Below are positions 43,439-51,239 of a DNA stretch of 64,000 nucleotides, one piece after another. Below the pieces are notes generated by a model that saw only the letters and a list, made by a program, of their open reading frames with translations, was not told the origin of the DNA and did no database searches. Source of the stretch: Pseudobutyrivibrio sp. MD2005 (GTDB lineage: Bacteria > Bacillota > Clostridia > Lachnospirales > Lachnospiraceae). Positions within the stretch are counted from its first letter, which is position 1. The number at the start of each line of letters is the position of its first letter. The position numbers and the translations under genes were made by a program. The stretch is from positions 248,001-312,000 of the forward strand of contig NZ_JHXE01000001.1 of the NCBI RefSeq assembly GCF_000621865.1. The letters run 5' to 3'.

Positions 43439-44960
43439 TAGAGCCTTGAAGGTATTGAACAATAATAAGAGTATTATTGTCATCATAATAGGTTGCATAC
43501 TTAGATTGATGTTTATTGGAAAAATTCCAGGAAATTATAATTATTTTCAAGATGAGGCATTTTCTGCTTATGAAGCATATTCTATAGTTAATTATGGGAT
43601 AGATTCTCATGGATATCATAATCCGGTATATTTGGAAACATGGGGAAGTGGAATGAGCGCTGTCCAGTGTTATATACAATCTTTATTTGTTAGAATATTG
43701 GGATTTGGCCCTGTGGCAATACGTTTACCACAAGCGTTACTAGGATGTTTGACACTTATATTTTTCTACCTATTAGTAAAAGAAGTTGCAGAGGAACGAG
43801 TTGCATTTTGGTCGACATTTGTACTTGCAATAGCGCCATGGCATATTATAATGAGCCGTTGGGGATTAGATTGTAATTATTACGTTGGTTTTGTAACAAT
43901 TGCTTTGTACCTTTTGGTTACATCTAGAAATGTTTTGTGGAAGACAATAGTAGCGGCTATTGTAATGGGAATAACACTTTATAGCTATGCTTCTCCTTGG
44001 GTTGTTATGCCTTTTCTAGTTTATGGAATTATATTAGTTTTATACATAAAAAAAGAAATGAATCTTAAATCCATAATAATATATACGATGACTTTAGGCA
44101 TTGTGGTCATTCCATTATTTTTATTTATTATGGTTAATCTTGATTTTATAGGTGAAATAAGAACGAGCTATATTTCAATACCAAGACTAAGTTATTTTAG
44201 GAGCGATGATGCAAAGCCTTCTATAGCTAATTTAAAACAATTGGTTACTTATTTTTGGACACAGTATGACTACATTTCGTACGATTCTGCATTGCCTTAT
44301 GGAACTTATTATTTATTCTCAAATGTATTTTTGGTGATTGGATTAATTAAGGATTTGATAAAACGTAGCAAGAAATCATTTGTTATGTGGTTTTGGTTTA
44401 TTTGCGCGTTGATTCTTGGAATATTGGTTCAAGCTAATTTTGAACGAATTAATATGTTGTTTTTGCCTTTGTTTTACTTCATTGGCACAGGTATAGTTTT
44501 TGTTATTGACCTTTTTAAAAACACAAAAGCAGTTGATTCGGTTGTGATAGGTGCTCTGTATTGCATTAGTGGAGTATTATTTGCGAAATATTATTTTACT
44601 GATTATAACGCTATGATGGAGCGCGTGTGGCCAGAAGGTGTTGAGGAGGCTATTGTATTTGCAAACACTTACGACGGGACAATACATGTGCAGGATATTC
44701 GTCATCCTTTTGTTTTATGTTATAGTAAGTATCCAACCGATAAGTATGTAGAGACTGTTGTATACGAAGATGAGAATGCAAAGTTTTTACAACCTGTTAG
44801 TTTTGAAGGATATGACTTTGGGGATTTTGTATCTCAGTCACCGGTTAAGAATGATATTTACATATGCAGTGTTAACAATGAAGAAGTTGTTACGTGGTTA
44901 ACTGATAATGATATGGCCGTAGCACAGTTTGGAAATTACTATGTAGGTGTGGCCAACTAA
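43431..44960 (+). CDS. GT39-like (ArnT/PMT) membrane glycosyltransferase
   Basis: This 509-residue protein has about 12 hydrophobic segments. After the first helix, PGNYNYFQDEAFSAYEAYSI carries the DE pair typical of PMT/ArnT enzymes, and AIRLPQALLGCLTLIFFYLL, WSTFVLAIAPWHIIMSRWG and TLYSYASPWVVMPFL follow as in the family. ATG 43431 is behind GGGGGA and overlaps the upstream stop by eight bases. The gene is also AT-rich. It likely transfers a sugar from a polyprenyl phosphate to an acceptor outside the membrane; the GT2 at 40813 is the nearest donor-maker. Confidence 0.8.
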   Translation: MINRALKVLNNNKSIIVIIIGCILRLMFIGKIPGNYNYFQDEAFSAYEAYSIVNYGIDSHGYHNPVYLETWGSGMSAVQCYIQSLFVRILGFGPVAIRLPQALLGCLTLIFFYLLVKEVAEERVAFWSTFVLAIAPWHIIMSRWGLDCNYYVGFVTIALYLLVTSRNVLWKTIVAAIVMGITLYSYASPWVVMPFLVYGIILVLYIKKEMNLKSIIIYTMTLGIVVIPLFLFIMVNLDFIGEIRTSYISIPRLSYFRSDDAKPSIANLKQLVTYFWTQYDYISYDSALPYGTYYLFSNVFLVIGLIKDLIKRSKKSFVMWFWFICALILGILVQANFERINMLFLPLFYFIGTGIVFVIDLFKNTKAVDSVVIGALYCISGVLFAKYYFTDYNAMMERVWPEGVEEAIVFANTYDGTIHVQDIRHPFVLCYSKYPTDKYVETVVYEDENAKFLQPVSFEGYDFGDFVSQSPVKNDIYICSVNNEEVVTWLTDNDMAVAQFGNYYVGVAN

Positions 44961-44986
44961 TAAGGAATAGAGTTAGGAGAATAAAT

Positions 44987-46120
44987 ATGCGCTTTGTCAT
45001 GGTTTCGAAGCATTATCCTGTAGAGGGAGATCCAATATTTGTGTTTTCCCAGCAGATTGCCGAAGCGATGGCTTATTATCATAATGTTGAAACAGTTGTA
45101 ATAAGCCCTCAGAGTATTACAAGAAAACTTATTCATCGAAAAAGAATAACTAAATCTGTTTATAAAAAAGAATTGGATAATGGAAATACATTAACAGTTT
45201 ATGCATATCCTTATTTGACATTTTCTGATACAAAAAAAGGATTTCTGAAAAAGCTTCAGGATGCTAGTAATCAACGAGCTTTAAGGAGGTGCATAAAAAA
45301 AGCAAAAATAGGTGAGACAGATTATTGCTACTCGATGTTTTGGGAAATGGGAAAGCAATTCGATGAGGCATTGTCAAAACTAAAGATAAATACTAATTTA
45401 ATAGTTGAATCTAGTGAATCTGTTTTACAAAACGGTAACGAAATAGAAGAATACAATTTTAATAATTTAAAAGCTATTGTATGTGTATCATCTGAAAAGG
45501 TTAATGAGTGTAATAGATTTAATCTTATTGAAAAAGCTCCGTATGTCTTGATACCTAATGGATTTGATGCAAATGTATTTAAACCTTTAGACAAGAAATC
45601 GATGAGAGAAAAACTAAATCTCCCACAAGAGGCATTTATTATAGCCTTCGTGGGAAGCTTTATTCCTAGAAAAGGAATAATAGAACTTAACCATGTTTTA
45701 AAGAGCTTGGATGATGTGTACTCAATATTTATTGGAGGAGGGCCGAATCCTCCTGATTGTGAGCATATTCTATTTAAAGGCAGTTTAGATCATGATAATA
45801 TACCTGAATATTTATGTGCCGCAGATGTATTTGTGCTTCCAACAAAGCATGAAGGATGTGCAAATGTGATAGTAGAAGCTTTAGGTTGCGGCTTGCCAAT
45901 CATATCATCAAAACGAGATTTTAACAAAGAAATTCTTGATGATGACTGTGCTATTTTGATTGATCCAGACAACGAGGACCAGCTTAAAGAAGCTATTTTA
46001 AAAATAAAAAATGATGAAAAATTACGTGAAAAGATGAGCGAAGCATCATATTCAATGGGGAAAACACTCACGATTGAAATGAGAACAAAAAACATATTGG
46101 CAGTAATAAAAAACATTTAA
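44987..46120 (+). CDS. Glycosyltransferase family 4 (GT-B)
   Basis: This 377-residue GT-B enzyme has MVSKHYPVEGDPIFVFSQQI at the N-terminus, VCVSSEKVNECNRF and IPNGFDANVFKPLD at the domain junction, and AFVGSFIPRKGIIEL, FIGGGPNPP, and PTKHEGCANVIVEALGCGLP as the donor-binding EX7E motif. ATG 44987 follows TTAGGAG at eight bases. It ends the long plus-strand run; the next gene has its own promoter. Donor and acceptor are unknown. Confidence 0.9.
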   Translation: MRFVMVSKHYPVEGDPIFVFSQQIAEAMAYYHNVETVVISPQSITRKLIHRKRITKSVYKKELDNGNTLTVYAYPYLTFSDTKKGFLKKLQDASNQRALRRCIKKAKIGETDYCYSMFWEMGKQFDEALSKLKINTNLIVESSESVLQNGNEIEEYNFNNLKAIVCVSSEKVNECNRFNLIEKAPYVLIPNGFDANVFKPLDKKSMREKLNLPQEAFIIAFVGSFIPRKGIIELNHVLKSLDDVYSIFIGGGPNPPDCEHILFKGSLDHDNIPEYLCAADVFVLPTKHEGCANVIVEALGCGLPIISSKRDFNKEILDDDCAILIDPDNEDQLKEAILKIKNDEKLREKMSEASYSMGKTLTIEMRTKNILAVIKNI

Positions 46121-46195
46121 TGATAAAACCATGAATTATTTGTTTAAATAAGGTGATATGAGTTGAATTGTTAAACATCTTAGGATATATTAAAA

Positions 46196-46224
46196 TTAGA
46201 AGACGATTTTATAGAGTATATAAT
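46196..46224 (+). promoter_or_regulatory. Candidate sigma-70-type promoter for the small secreted protein
   Basis: TATAAT lies at 46219-46224. A weak -35 (TTAGAA, 46196-46201) is 17 bases upstream. The start codon at 46248 has GTGAGG before it. The -10 is perfect and the -35 poor, so confidence is moderate. Confidence 0.5.
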
Positions 46225-46247
46225 ATTTTATAGTGAGGTAAAAGATT

Positions 46248-46820
46248 ATGAAGAAATTTACAAAGTTTTTGTCATTGACATTTGCAGTAATTTTCGCAGT
46301 ATCTGTTTTTACAGTTAAAAGCGAAGCAGCAATGTCAGCAGAGGGACAGGCTCACATGAGAGAGCTTACTGCCGAGGAAGTACAGACATTGTATACCTTA
46401 TTCGTAGCAGATGAGTATACAAAGATGTACCCTGATGTCAAAGAAGTTCTTGGAACTGATGAGATGACTCTTTTCAATCATTTTATTACATTTGGTATCT
46501 GGGAGCAGAGACAGCCATCTGTAGCATTTAATGTAGATGTATATGCAACAAGAAATCCGGATTTACATATTCAGTTCGGTGATGATATTGTTGCTTACTA
46601 TATGTACTTTGCAACACATCAGAATGAGCAGTCATGGAGAACAAAGCCTACAAAATATGATGCATTATGGAATAACTGCATTATCTATAGCGTATATGAT
46701 TTTGTAGAGGGTCAGGAGAAGCCAAGAGAAGGCGCAGTTCCAGTACAGACAGGAAACTATCATCCTGATGTATTTATTAATGGTGAAGACCCACATGAGG
46801 CTAATAAGCAGTTTGAATAA
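46248..46820 (+). CDS. Small secreted protein with two YPDV/NPDL-type modules
   Basis: This 190-residue protein has a clear signal peptide (MKKFTKFLSLTFAVIFAVSV, Ala-rich cleavage near 28). Two related modules follow: about 62-98 (YTKMYPDVKEVLGTDEM...HFITFGIWEQR) and 102-135 (DVYATRNPDLHIQFGDD...MYFATHQNEQS). Repeats with Y-x-x-x-YPDV-x-x-x-x-G...H-x-x-x-x-G-x-x-E-x-R are common in surface proteins of Lachnospiraceae. I do not know a function. It has its own promoter-like sequence and a terminator. No wall-sorting signal is visible, so it is probably released or bound non-covalently. Confidence 0.8.
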   Translation: MKKFTKFLSLTFAVIFAVSVFTVKSEAAMSAEGQAHMRELTAEEVQTLYTLFVADEYTKMYPDVKEVLGTDEMTLFNHFITFGIWEQRQPSVAFNVDVYATRNPDLHIQFGDDIVAYYMYFATHQNEQSWRTKPTKYDALWNNCIIYSVYDFVEGQEKPREGAVPVQTGNYHPDVFINGEDPHEANKQFE

Positions 46821-46835
46821 AGAATAGAATAAAGT

Positions 46836-46868
46836 AAATGCCAGCTTCATTAGAAGCTGGCATTTTTT
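46836..46868. terminator. Bidirectional intrinsic terminator between converging genes
   Basis: AAATGCCAGCTTC 46836-46848 pairs with GAAGCTGGCATTT 46853-46865 around ATTA. The plus strand then has a T-run (46863-46868). On the minus strand the hairpin is followed by TTTACTTTATTC, a weaker T-rich stretch. The minus-strand flippase stop codon lies in the loop, so its last codons form one arm of the terminator. Confidence 0.9.
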
Positions 46869-48385
46869 ATTTTAGAAATAAGTTTTGTTTTTAATAGGTT
46901 CACTTCATCGATTTTCATAAGCGTTAGGATTATAGCATAAACAATAAGTCCTACTAGAGCTGAAATGCAGAAGATAAGGAAATTATTGTTGAATAAATTT
47001 TTTATAACAATTATGAGTATAACTAAAACAACACTTCCTGGCACCTGTTTTAATATAACAGGAATAAGATCAAATAATGAGTAATCAGGCACATACTTTC
47101 TAAGCATAAGTGAGTTAATAATAAAGTTAACAGTAAGCGATATAGAGCTTGCAATTGCTACGCCCATAATACCGATAAAACGTGAAAGTAAGATGCTGAA
47201 AAATACGTTGGCAGCTACAGCAAAAAAACCTGTAATCATTGGCCCTTTTGTATCTTTAAAAGCATATAGGGCACGTGAAGCAATATCTCTTACACCAGAA
47301 CTTATAAATCCTACAGCGTATCCTATTAAAGCTGCGCTAGTCATAATTAGAGATTTCTGATTAAACTCTCCTCTTAAAAATACAATTGAAACAATCTCTT
47401 TCGAGCACAAACAAGTGATAATAGTAATTGGTGTCATAAGGCATATCATTGCTCTTACGGCAGACTTCATTGTATTTGAAAGCTTTTGAATATTTCCTTC
47501 TGCAGCGAAGTTTGAAAAATTAACATATAAAATATCTACAACATTGTTGACGATTACGTTTACTACTAAATCTTCAAGAACTACTGCGTATGCAAGGGCC
47601 GATGCATTTCCCGCTCCAAGGCCAGATGAAATAGAACCATCAACGATTTTGTTAATCTGAAAAACTGAGTTTCCAATAAATACCGGCAGTGCAGCAGTAA
47701 GGATTACTTTTAATTCTGGAACATCCCTAAGCTTTACAAATGAATAATGTACATAACGGCGTCCCCTAAAGATGAGCAGTGAACTGAATAGTATGTAGCT
47801 TAAATATTGGGCTATTACAAGTGATGTAACTGCCTGAGTACTGTAAAGCAAGACACAACATAAAATAGTAATGGAACTGGTAAAGAATGATTCTGTTCTG
47901 CTGATAACAAAGTCCTTGTTTGAATCCATCAGTGATGTTCCAACCATAGTAAAGATGGAGAATACAAAGAATGGATAACAGATTCTAAGGTAATGCTGAA
48001 GCAAAATCGATTCTTCAGGTGAGTATGATGGCGCAAGCATCTTTGCAATCAGTGGCGTAAACATGTAAGTGAAAAGCAGTATCACTGGTGCTATCGGAAG
48101 CATAAATTCCATACAAGCACAGATTAGCCTTGAAGCCGCCTCTTTACCCTTTTGAACTAAAGTGTGGGTGTAGATACTAACCATCGAAATAGATATTGCC
48201 CTAACAAATGCTGAAGTCAAGGTGCCTACAAATGTAAATGCTAGATTGTAAATATCAGTTTCGAAGGTGGTTCCAAAATAATATGCTACAACGGCTTGCT
48301 TAACAAAGCCGAGTAATTTAAAACATAAGGTCATTACAGCAATTATAGCGGTAGTAGCTAAAATGCCTTTATTCTTTTTGCTCAT
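46850..48385 (-). CDS. MurJ/MviN-family lipid flippase-like protein
   Basis: This 511-residue polytopic protein resembles MurJ, which flips lipid II. It begins with KGILATTAIIAVMTLCFKLLGFVKQAVVAYYFG, the first helix pair of MOP flippases, and has about 14 segments in all, including SGLGAGNASALAYAVVLEDL and FISSGVRDIASRALYAFKDTKGPM, the latter like the conserved RxFYAxxDTxTP region of MurJ. ATG at 48385 follows GGAGG at six bases; a TTG upstream would bury that site. It is the only minus-strand gene, placed between polysaccharide genes, so it may flip a surface-glycan intermediate rather than lipid II. Which one it flips cannot be told here. Confidence 0.85.
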   Translation of the reverse strand: MSKKNKGILATTAIIAVMTLCFKLLGFVKQAVVAYYFGTTFETDIYNLAFTFVGTLTSAFVRAISISMVSIYTHTLVQKGKEAASRLICACMEFMLPIAPVILLFTYMFTPLIAKMLAPSYSPEESILLQHYLRICYPFFVFSIFTMVGTSLMDSNKDFVISRTESFFTSSITILCCVLLYSTQAVTSLVIAQYLSYILFSSLLIFRGRRYVHYSFVKLRDVPELKVILTAALPVFIGNSVFQINKIVDGSISSGLGAGNASALAYAVVLEDLVVNVIVNNVVDILYVNFSNFAAEGNIQKLSNTMKSAVRAMICLMTPITIITCLCSKEIVSIVFLRGEFNQKSLIMTSAALIGYAVGFISSGVRDIASRALYAFKDTKGPMITGFFAVAANVFFSILLSRFIGIMGVAIASSISLTVNFIINSLMLRKYVPDYSLFDLIPVILKQVPGSVVLVILIIVIKNLFNNNFLIFCISALVGLIVYAIILTLMKIDEVNLLKTKLISKIKNASF

Positions 48386-48408
48386 TGACTGGTCCTCCAA
48401 ATAAAGAG

Positions 48409-48437
48409 ATTATACATCGAAATACTAGCATAAGCAA
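48409..48437 (-). promoter_or_regulatory. Candidate promoter for the MurJ-like gene
   Basis: On the minus strand TTGCTT (48437-48432) and TATAAT (48414-48409) are separated by 17 bases. Transcription would start near 48402, leaving a short leader with GGAGG before the ATG at 48385. Confidence 0.6.
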
Positions 48438-48487
48438 AGAAAATGGTATAAAATGTCAATATCTATGTGTATAATATGGAGATAATT

Positions 48488-50188
48488 ATGTTTGCTGAAA
48501 GTAACAAGAAAAAAATCGTTTTTAATACAATAATTGGAATTGCAGTTTTAGTATGGTCGTTTTACTTTATCGACAGGGGCTTTTATATGGATGAGTCTGG
48601 GCTACTTGCTTTATATAGGACTACTTTCCTTGGTAAAAAGCTTTTTGTTGAAAACTGGGATACTTTGCAGATGGGTGGCATTTTAGTATATCCACTGTTT
48701 GCTTTGTATTATGGAGTGCTGGCACCAATCATCGCACCATTAGGCTGCGGAGTGGTTCTATTTATGCGTATCTCATATCAAATCATTCGATTGATGATCG
48801 CCATTTATCTGTACGCTTGTATCAAGAGAACAAAGTACAGAGATAGTGCCTTTTTGACAGCACTTGTATACTACGCATTCATTATTTCCTTTAAGAACTT
48901 TTCTTATAAATCATTGTGTGATTTTGGGCTTATTTTGTTTATATGCTGGGCATATAGATTTTTTGAAACAGAGAACAAAATCTACATAGTGTTAATGGGA
49001 GTGGCTACATGCATCGCAATTTTAGCGTATCCTACTATGATTCTGATGCCAATTCTATTTGTTGTAGTATTAGCAATTATGACATACAAAGGTTATGATT
49101 TGCTTAAACCAATAATAGTATATATTTTTACTTGTTTTGTATGTGGTGCACTGACTTTAATATATTTGCAATTTACATCTGGCTTAGTAGATGCTTTTTC
49201 TAGTATGACATATCTTAGTGATTCATCTCATACGGGAAATCCCTCCATGCGCTTAGTTAAAATGCTGATTAGTTATTTTGCATTTGCTTGCATAGCATAT
49301 TTACCAATTATAATAATGCATGTTGTTAACAAAGTGTCATATGTTAGTGAAAGCTTTTTTAACACTATACTATCTTTATATTGGATTATATTTATGGTAG
49401 CTATATTCGCCATAAAACCAGAAAGCATCAGTCTTTCTAGATTAATATATGGATTCTTGATTATATTTATGTGGTTCCCTTATTTGGTATATAAAAGGGA
49501 AAGTAATGAATACACCAGAATAGGCCAATACGGTCAACCTGGTTATGATGGTAAACAAAAACTTGGCATCATATTCTTTGTGTCAGTTTGTGCGCAGTTA
49601 GTTTGGGCACTATCAACCAATCAAGATATAGCTATACCAGGTTTTATGACTATATATGTGATTTTGGCTATTGTAATGATCACTGGTGAACGATTAGAAG
49701 GAATGAAGCTTTTGCGTTTTGCTGTAGTGGGTTTTACATTATTCTTTATGGGAATATGGGTGGCTGAAGGTGAAGGTGGTTATAGTACCATATTTGAAAA
49801 AAGGACATATGTGACTTATGGAGCGTACCAGGGAATAGCATTATCTGATGAAGATTACTACATGAATGAATCGTGTTATACATTATTGACTAAGTATGTT
49901 AGTGCAGAGGATAAGTTGTTTGTGTCAATGGGACACGGGTCTAGTGCCTACCTTAATAGCGACGCTAAAATGGCAGCAGGAACATCCTACGCCAGAGCTG
50001 GCAAAGGCCAAACAAGAGTATTGGCATATTGGGAGGCACATCCAGAACAGTTGCCAGATTACATATTGATAGATACAGCCAATAAATACTACGAGGAATT
50101 TGAGGCAGGCGAAACATATCAATATATTTTAGAAAACTACCCTACTACTGTTGCAGAAGAGGGATCTTTTATATTACTTTCAAAGTGA
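48488..50188 (+). CDS. Polytopic membrane protein, GT-C-like
   Basis: This 566-residue protein has about 12 hydrophobic segments and the outer-loop motif FIDRGFYMDESGLLALYRTT, a D/E pair after the first helix. A short soluble C-terminal region follows (VTYGAYQGIALSDEDYYM onward). ATG 48488 follows GGAG at seven bases; a GTG and an ATG upstream are less well placed. A TATAAT is present at 48470-48475, but it would leave almost no leader, so I do not call it a promoter. The next gene is a GT2-GtrA fusion, a likely source of its lipid-linked donor. Confidence 0.68.
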   Translation: MFAESNKKKIVFNTIIGIAVLVWSFYFIDRGFYMDESGLLALYRTTFLGKKLFVENWDTLQMGGILVYPLFALYYGVLAPIIAPLGCGVVLFMRISYQIIRLMIAIYLYACIKRTKYRDSAFLTALVYYAFIISFKNFSYKSLCDFGLILFICWAYRFFETENKIYIVLMGVATCIAILAYPTMILMPILFVVVLAIMTYKGYDLLKPIIVYIFTCFVCGALTLIYLQFTSGLVDAFSSMTYLSDSSHTGNPSMRLVKMLISYFAFACIAYLPIIIMHVVNKVSYVSESFFNTILSLYWIIFMVAIFAIKPESISLSRLIYGFLIIFMWFPYLVYKRESNEYTRIGQYGQPGYDGKQKLGIIFFVSVCAQLVWALSTNQDIAIPGFMTIYVILAIVMITGERLEGMKLLRFAVVGFTLFFMGIWVAEGEGGYSTIFEKRTYVTYGAYQGIALSDEDYYMNESCYTLLTKYVSAEDKLFVSMGHGSSAYLNSDAKMAAGTSYARAGKGQTRVLAYWEAHPEQLPDYILIDTANKYYEEFEAGETYQYILENYPTTVAEEGSFILLSK

Positions 50189-50198
50189 GAATGATTAT

Positions 50199-51233
50199 AT
50201 GAAAAAGCAATTAATTATCATACCTGCGTACCAGCCACTTGAGAGCTTGGTGCCACTTACAAAAGAAATAATGACACTGTTTAACAATGTTTTAGTTGTC
50301 GATGATGGTGGAGGAGAAAAATACGCACACATATTTAATCAGCTAAAAGAAATGGGTGCAATTGTTGTAGCTCATGCAATCAATCAGGGTAAAGGCCGTG
50401 CGCTTAAAAGTGCAATCAATTATTGCCTACTTAACCCAGAGCTTGCAAAAGCTGGTGTTATCACTGTGGATGCTGATGGTCAGCATCGTCCAGAGGACAT
50501 TGTAAAGATTGCAGATGCAATGGAAGCAAATCCAGATGCAGTTGTAATGGGGTGCCGTGCTTTTGATGCTAGCAACATACCATTTAGAAGCCGTATGGGA
50601 AATGGAATATCTCGCAAGGTTTACAAGTGGGCTTGCGGTATCGATGTTTCTGATACTCAGACAGGTCTTAGAGGATTGCCATATTCATTCCTTGAAATCG
50701 CAGCTAGATGCGATGGAGAGAAATACGAATATGAGACAAATATGCTTCTAGATATTAAGAGCAACAATGTCCCAATGAAGGAAGTTACAATCCAGACTGT
50801 TTACGAGAACAATAACGAATCATCTCACTTTAATCCAGTAAGAGATTCAATTCGTATATACAGTATCATTTTAAAGTATTCATTCTCATCGCTTTTTTCA
50901 GCGTTGATTGACTATATTATTTTTATTATTGCTCATGCTTGTGGTGCCAAAATCATGGCAGCCACATATATTGCAAGAGCTTGCTCTTGCCTTGTGAATT
51001 TCACTTTAAATAAAAAAATGGTATTCAAAGGCGAAGGCAAGGTTGCAGTGCAGCTTGCAAAATACTTAGTGCTTGTTGTAATCTCAGGTACTATTTCAGG
51101 TTGGGCTGTTACCAATTTGTCACAGCTTCTGCCTATGATTGCACCAGTTATTATCAAGGTGCCAGTAGAAGTCATACTTTATATTTTCAATTACGCGGTA
51201 CAGCGTGCATTTATTTTTAATAACAAGGAGTAG
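50199..51233 (+). CDS. GT2-GtrA fusion (polyprenyl-phosphate sugar synthase plus flippase domain)
   Basis: Residues 1-215 form a GT2 domain (IIIPAYQPLESLVPLTKEI, VVDDGGGEKYA, INQGKGRALKSAINY, VDADGQHRPEDI, DTQTGLRGLPYSFL). Residues about 225-344 form a GtrA domain with four hydrophobic segments (FSSLFSALIDYIIFIIAHAC, YIARACSCLVNFTLNKKMVF, YLVLVVISGTISGWAV, VILYIFNYAVQRAFIF). The GT2 part likely makes the undecaprenyl-phosphate sugar, and GtrA is known as its flippase. ATG 50199 follows GTGAGA; the longer frame overlaps the previous gene. It is the only GtrA domain in the window. Confidence 0.9.
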   Translation: MKKQLIIIPAYQPLESLVPLTKEIMTLFNNVLVVDDGGGEKYAHIFNQLKEMGAIVVAHAINQGKGRALKSAINYCLLNPELAKAGVITVDADGQHRPEDIVKIADAMEANPDAVVMGCRAFDASNIPFRSRMGNGISRKVYKWACGIDVSDTQTGLRGLPYSFLEIAARCDGEKYEYETNMLLDIKSNNVPMKEVTIQTVYENNNESSHFNPVRDSIRIYSIILKYSFSSLFSALIDYIIFIIAHACGAKIMAATYIARACSCLVNFTLNKKMVFKGEGKVAVQLAKYLVLVVISGTISGWAVTNLSQLLPMIAPVIIKVPVEVILYIFNYAVQRAFIFNNKE

Positions 51234-51239
51234 CAGTAG

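Noticed and set aside
48470-48475. TATAAT as promoter for the plus-strand gene at 48488
   Set aside because: Transcription would begin about six bases before the ATG and exclude the GGAG at 48478-48481; no good -35 lies upstream.
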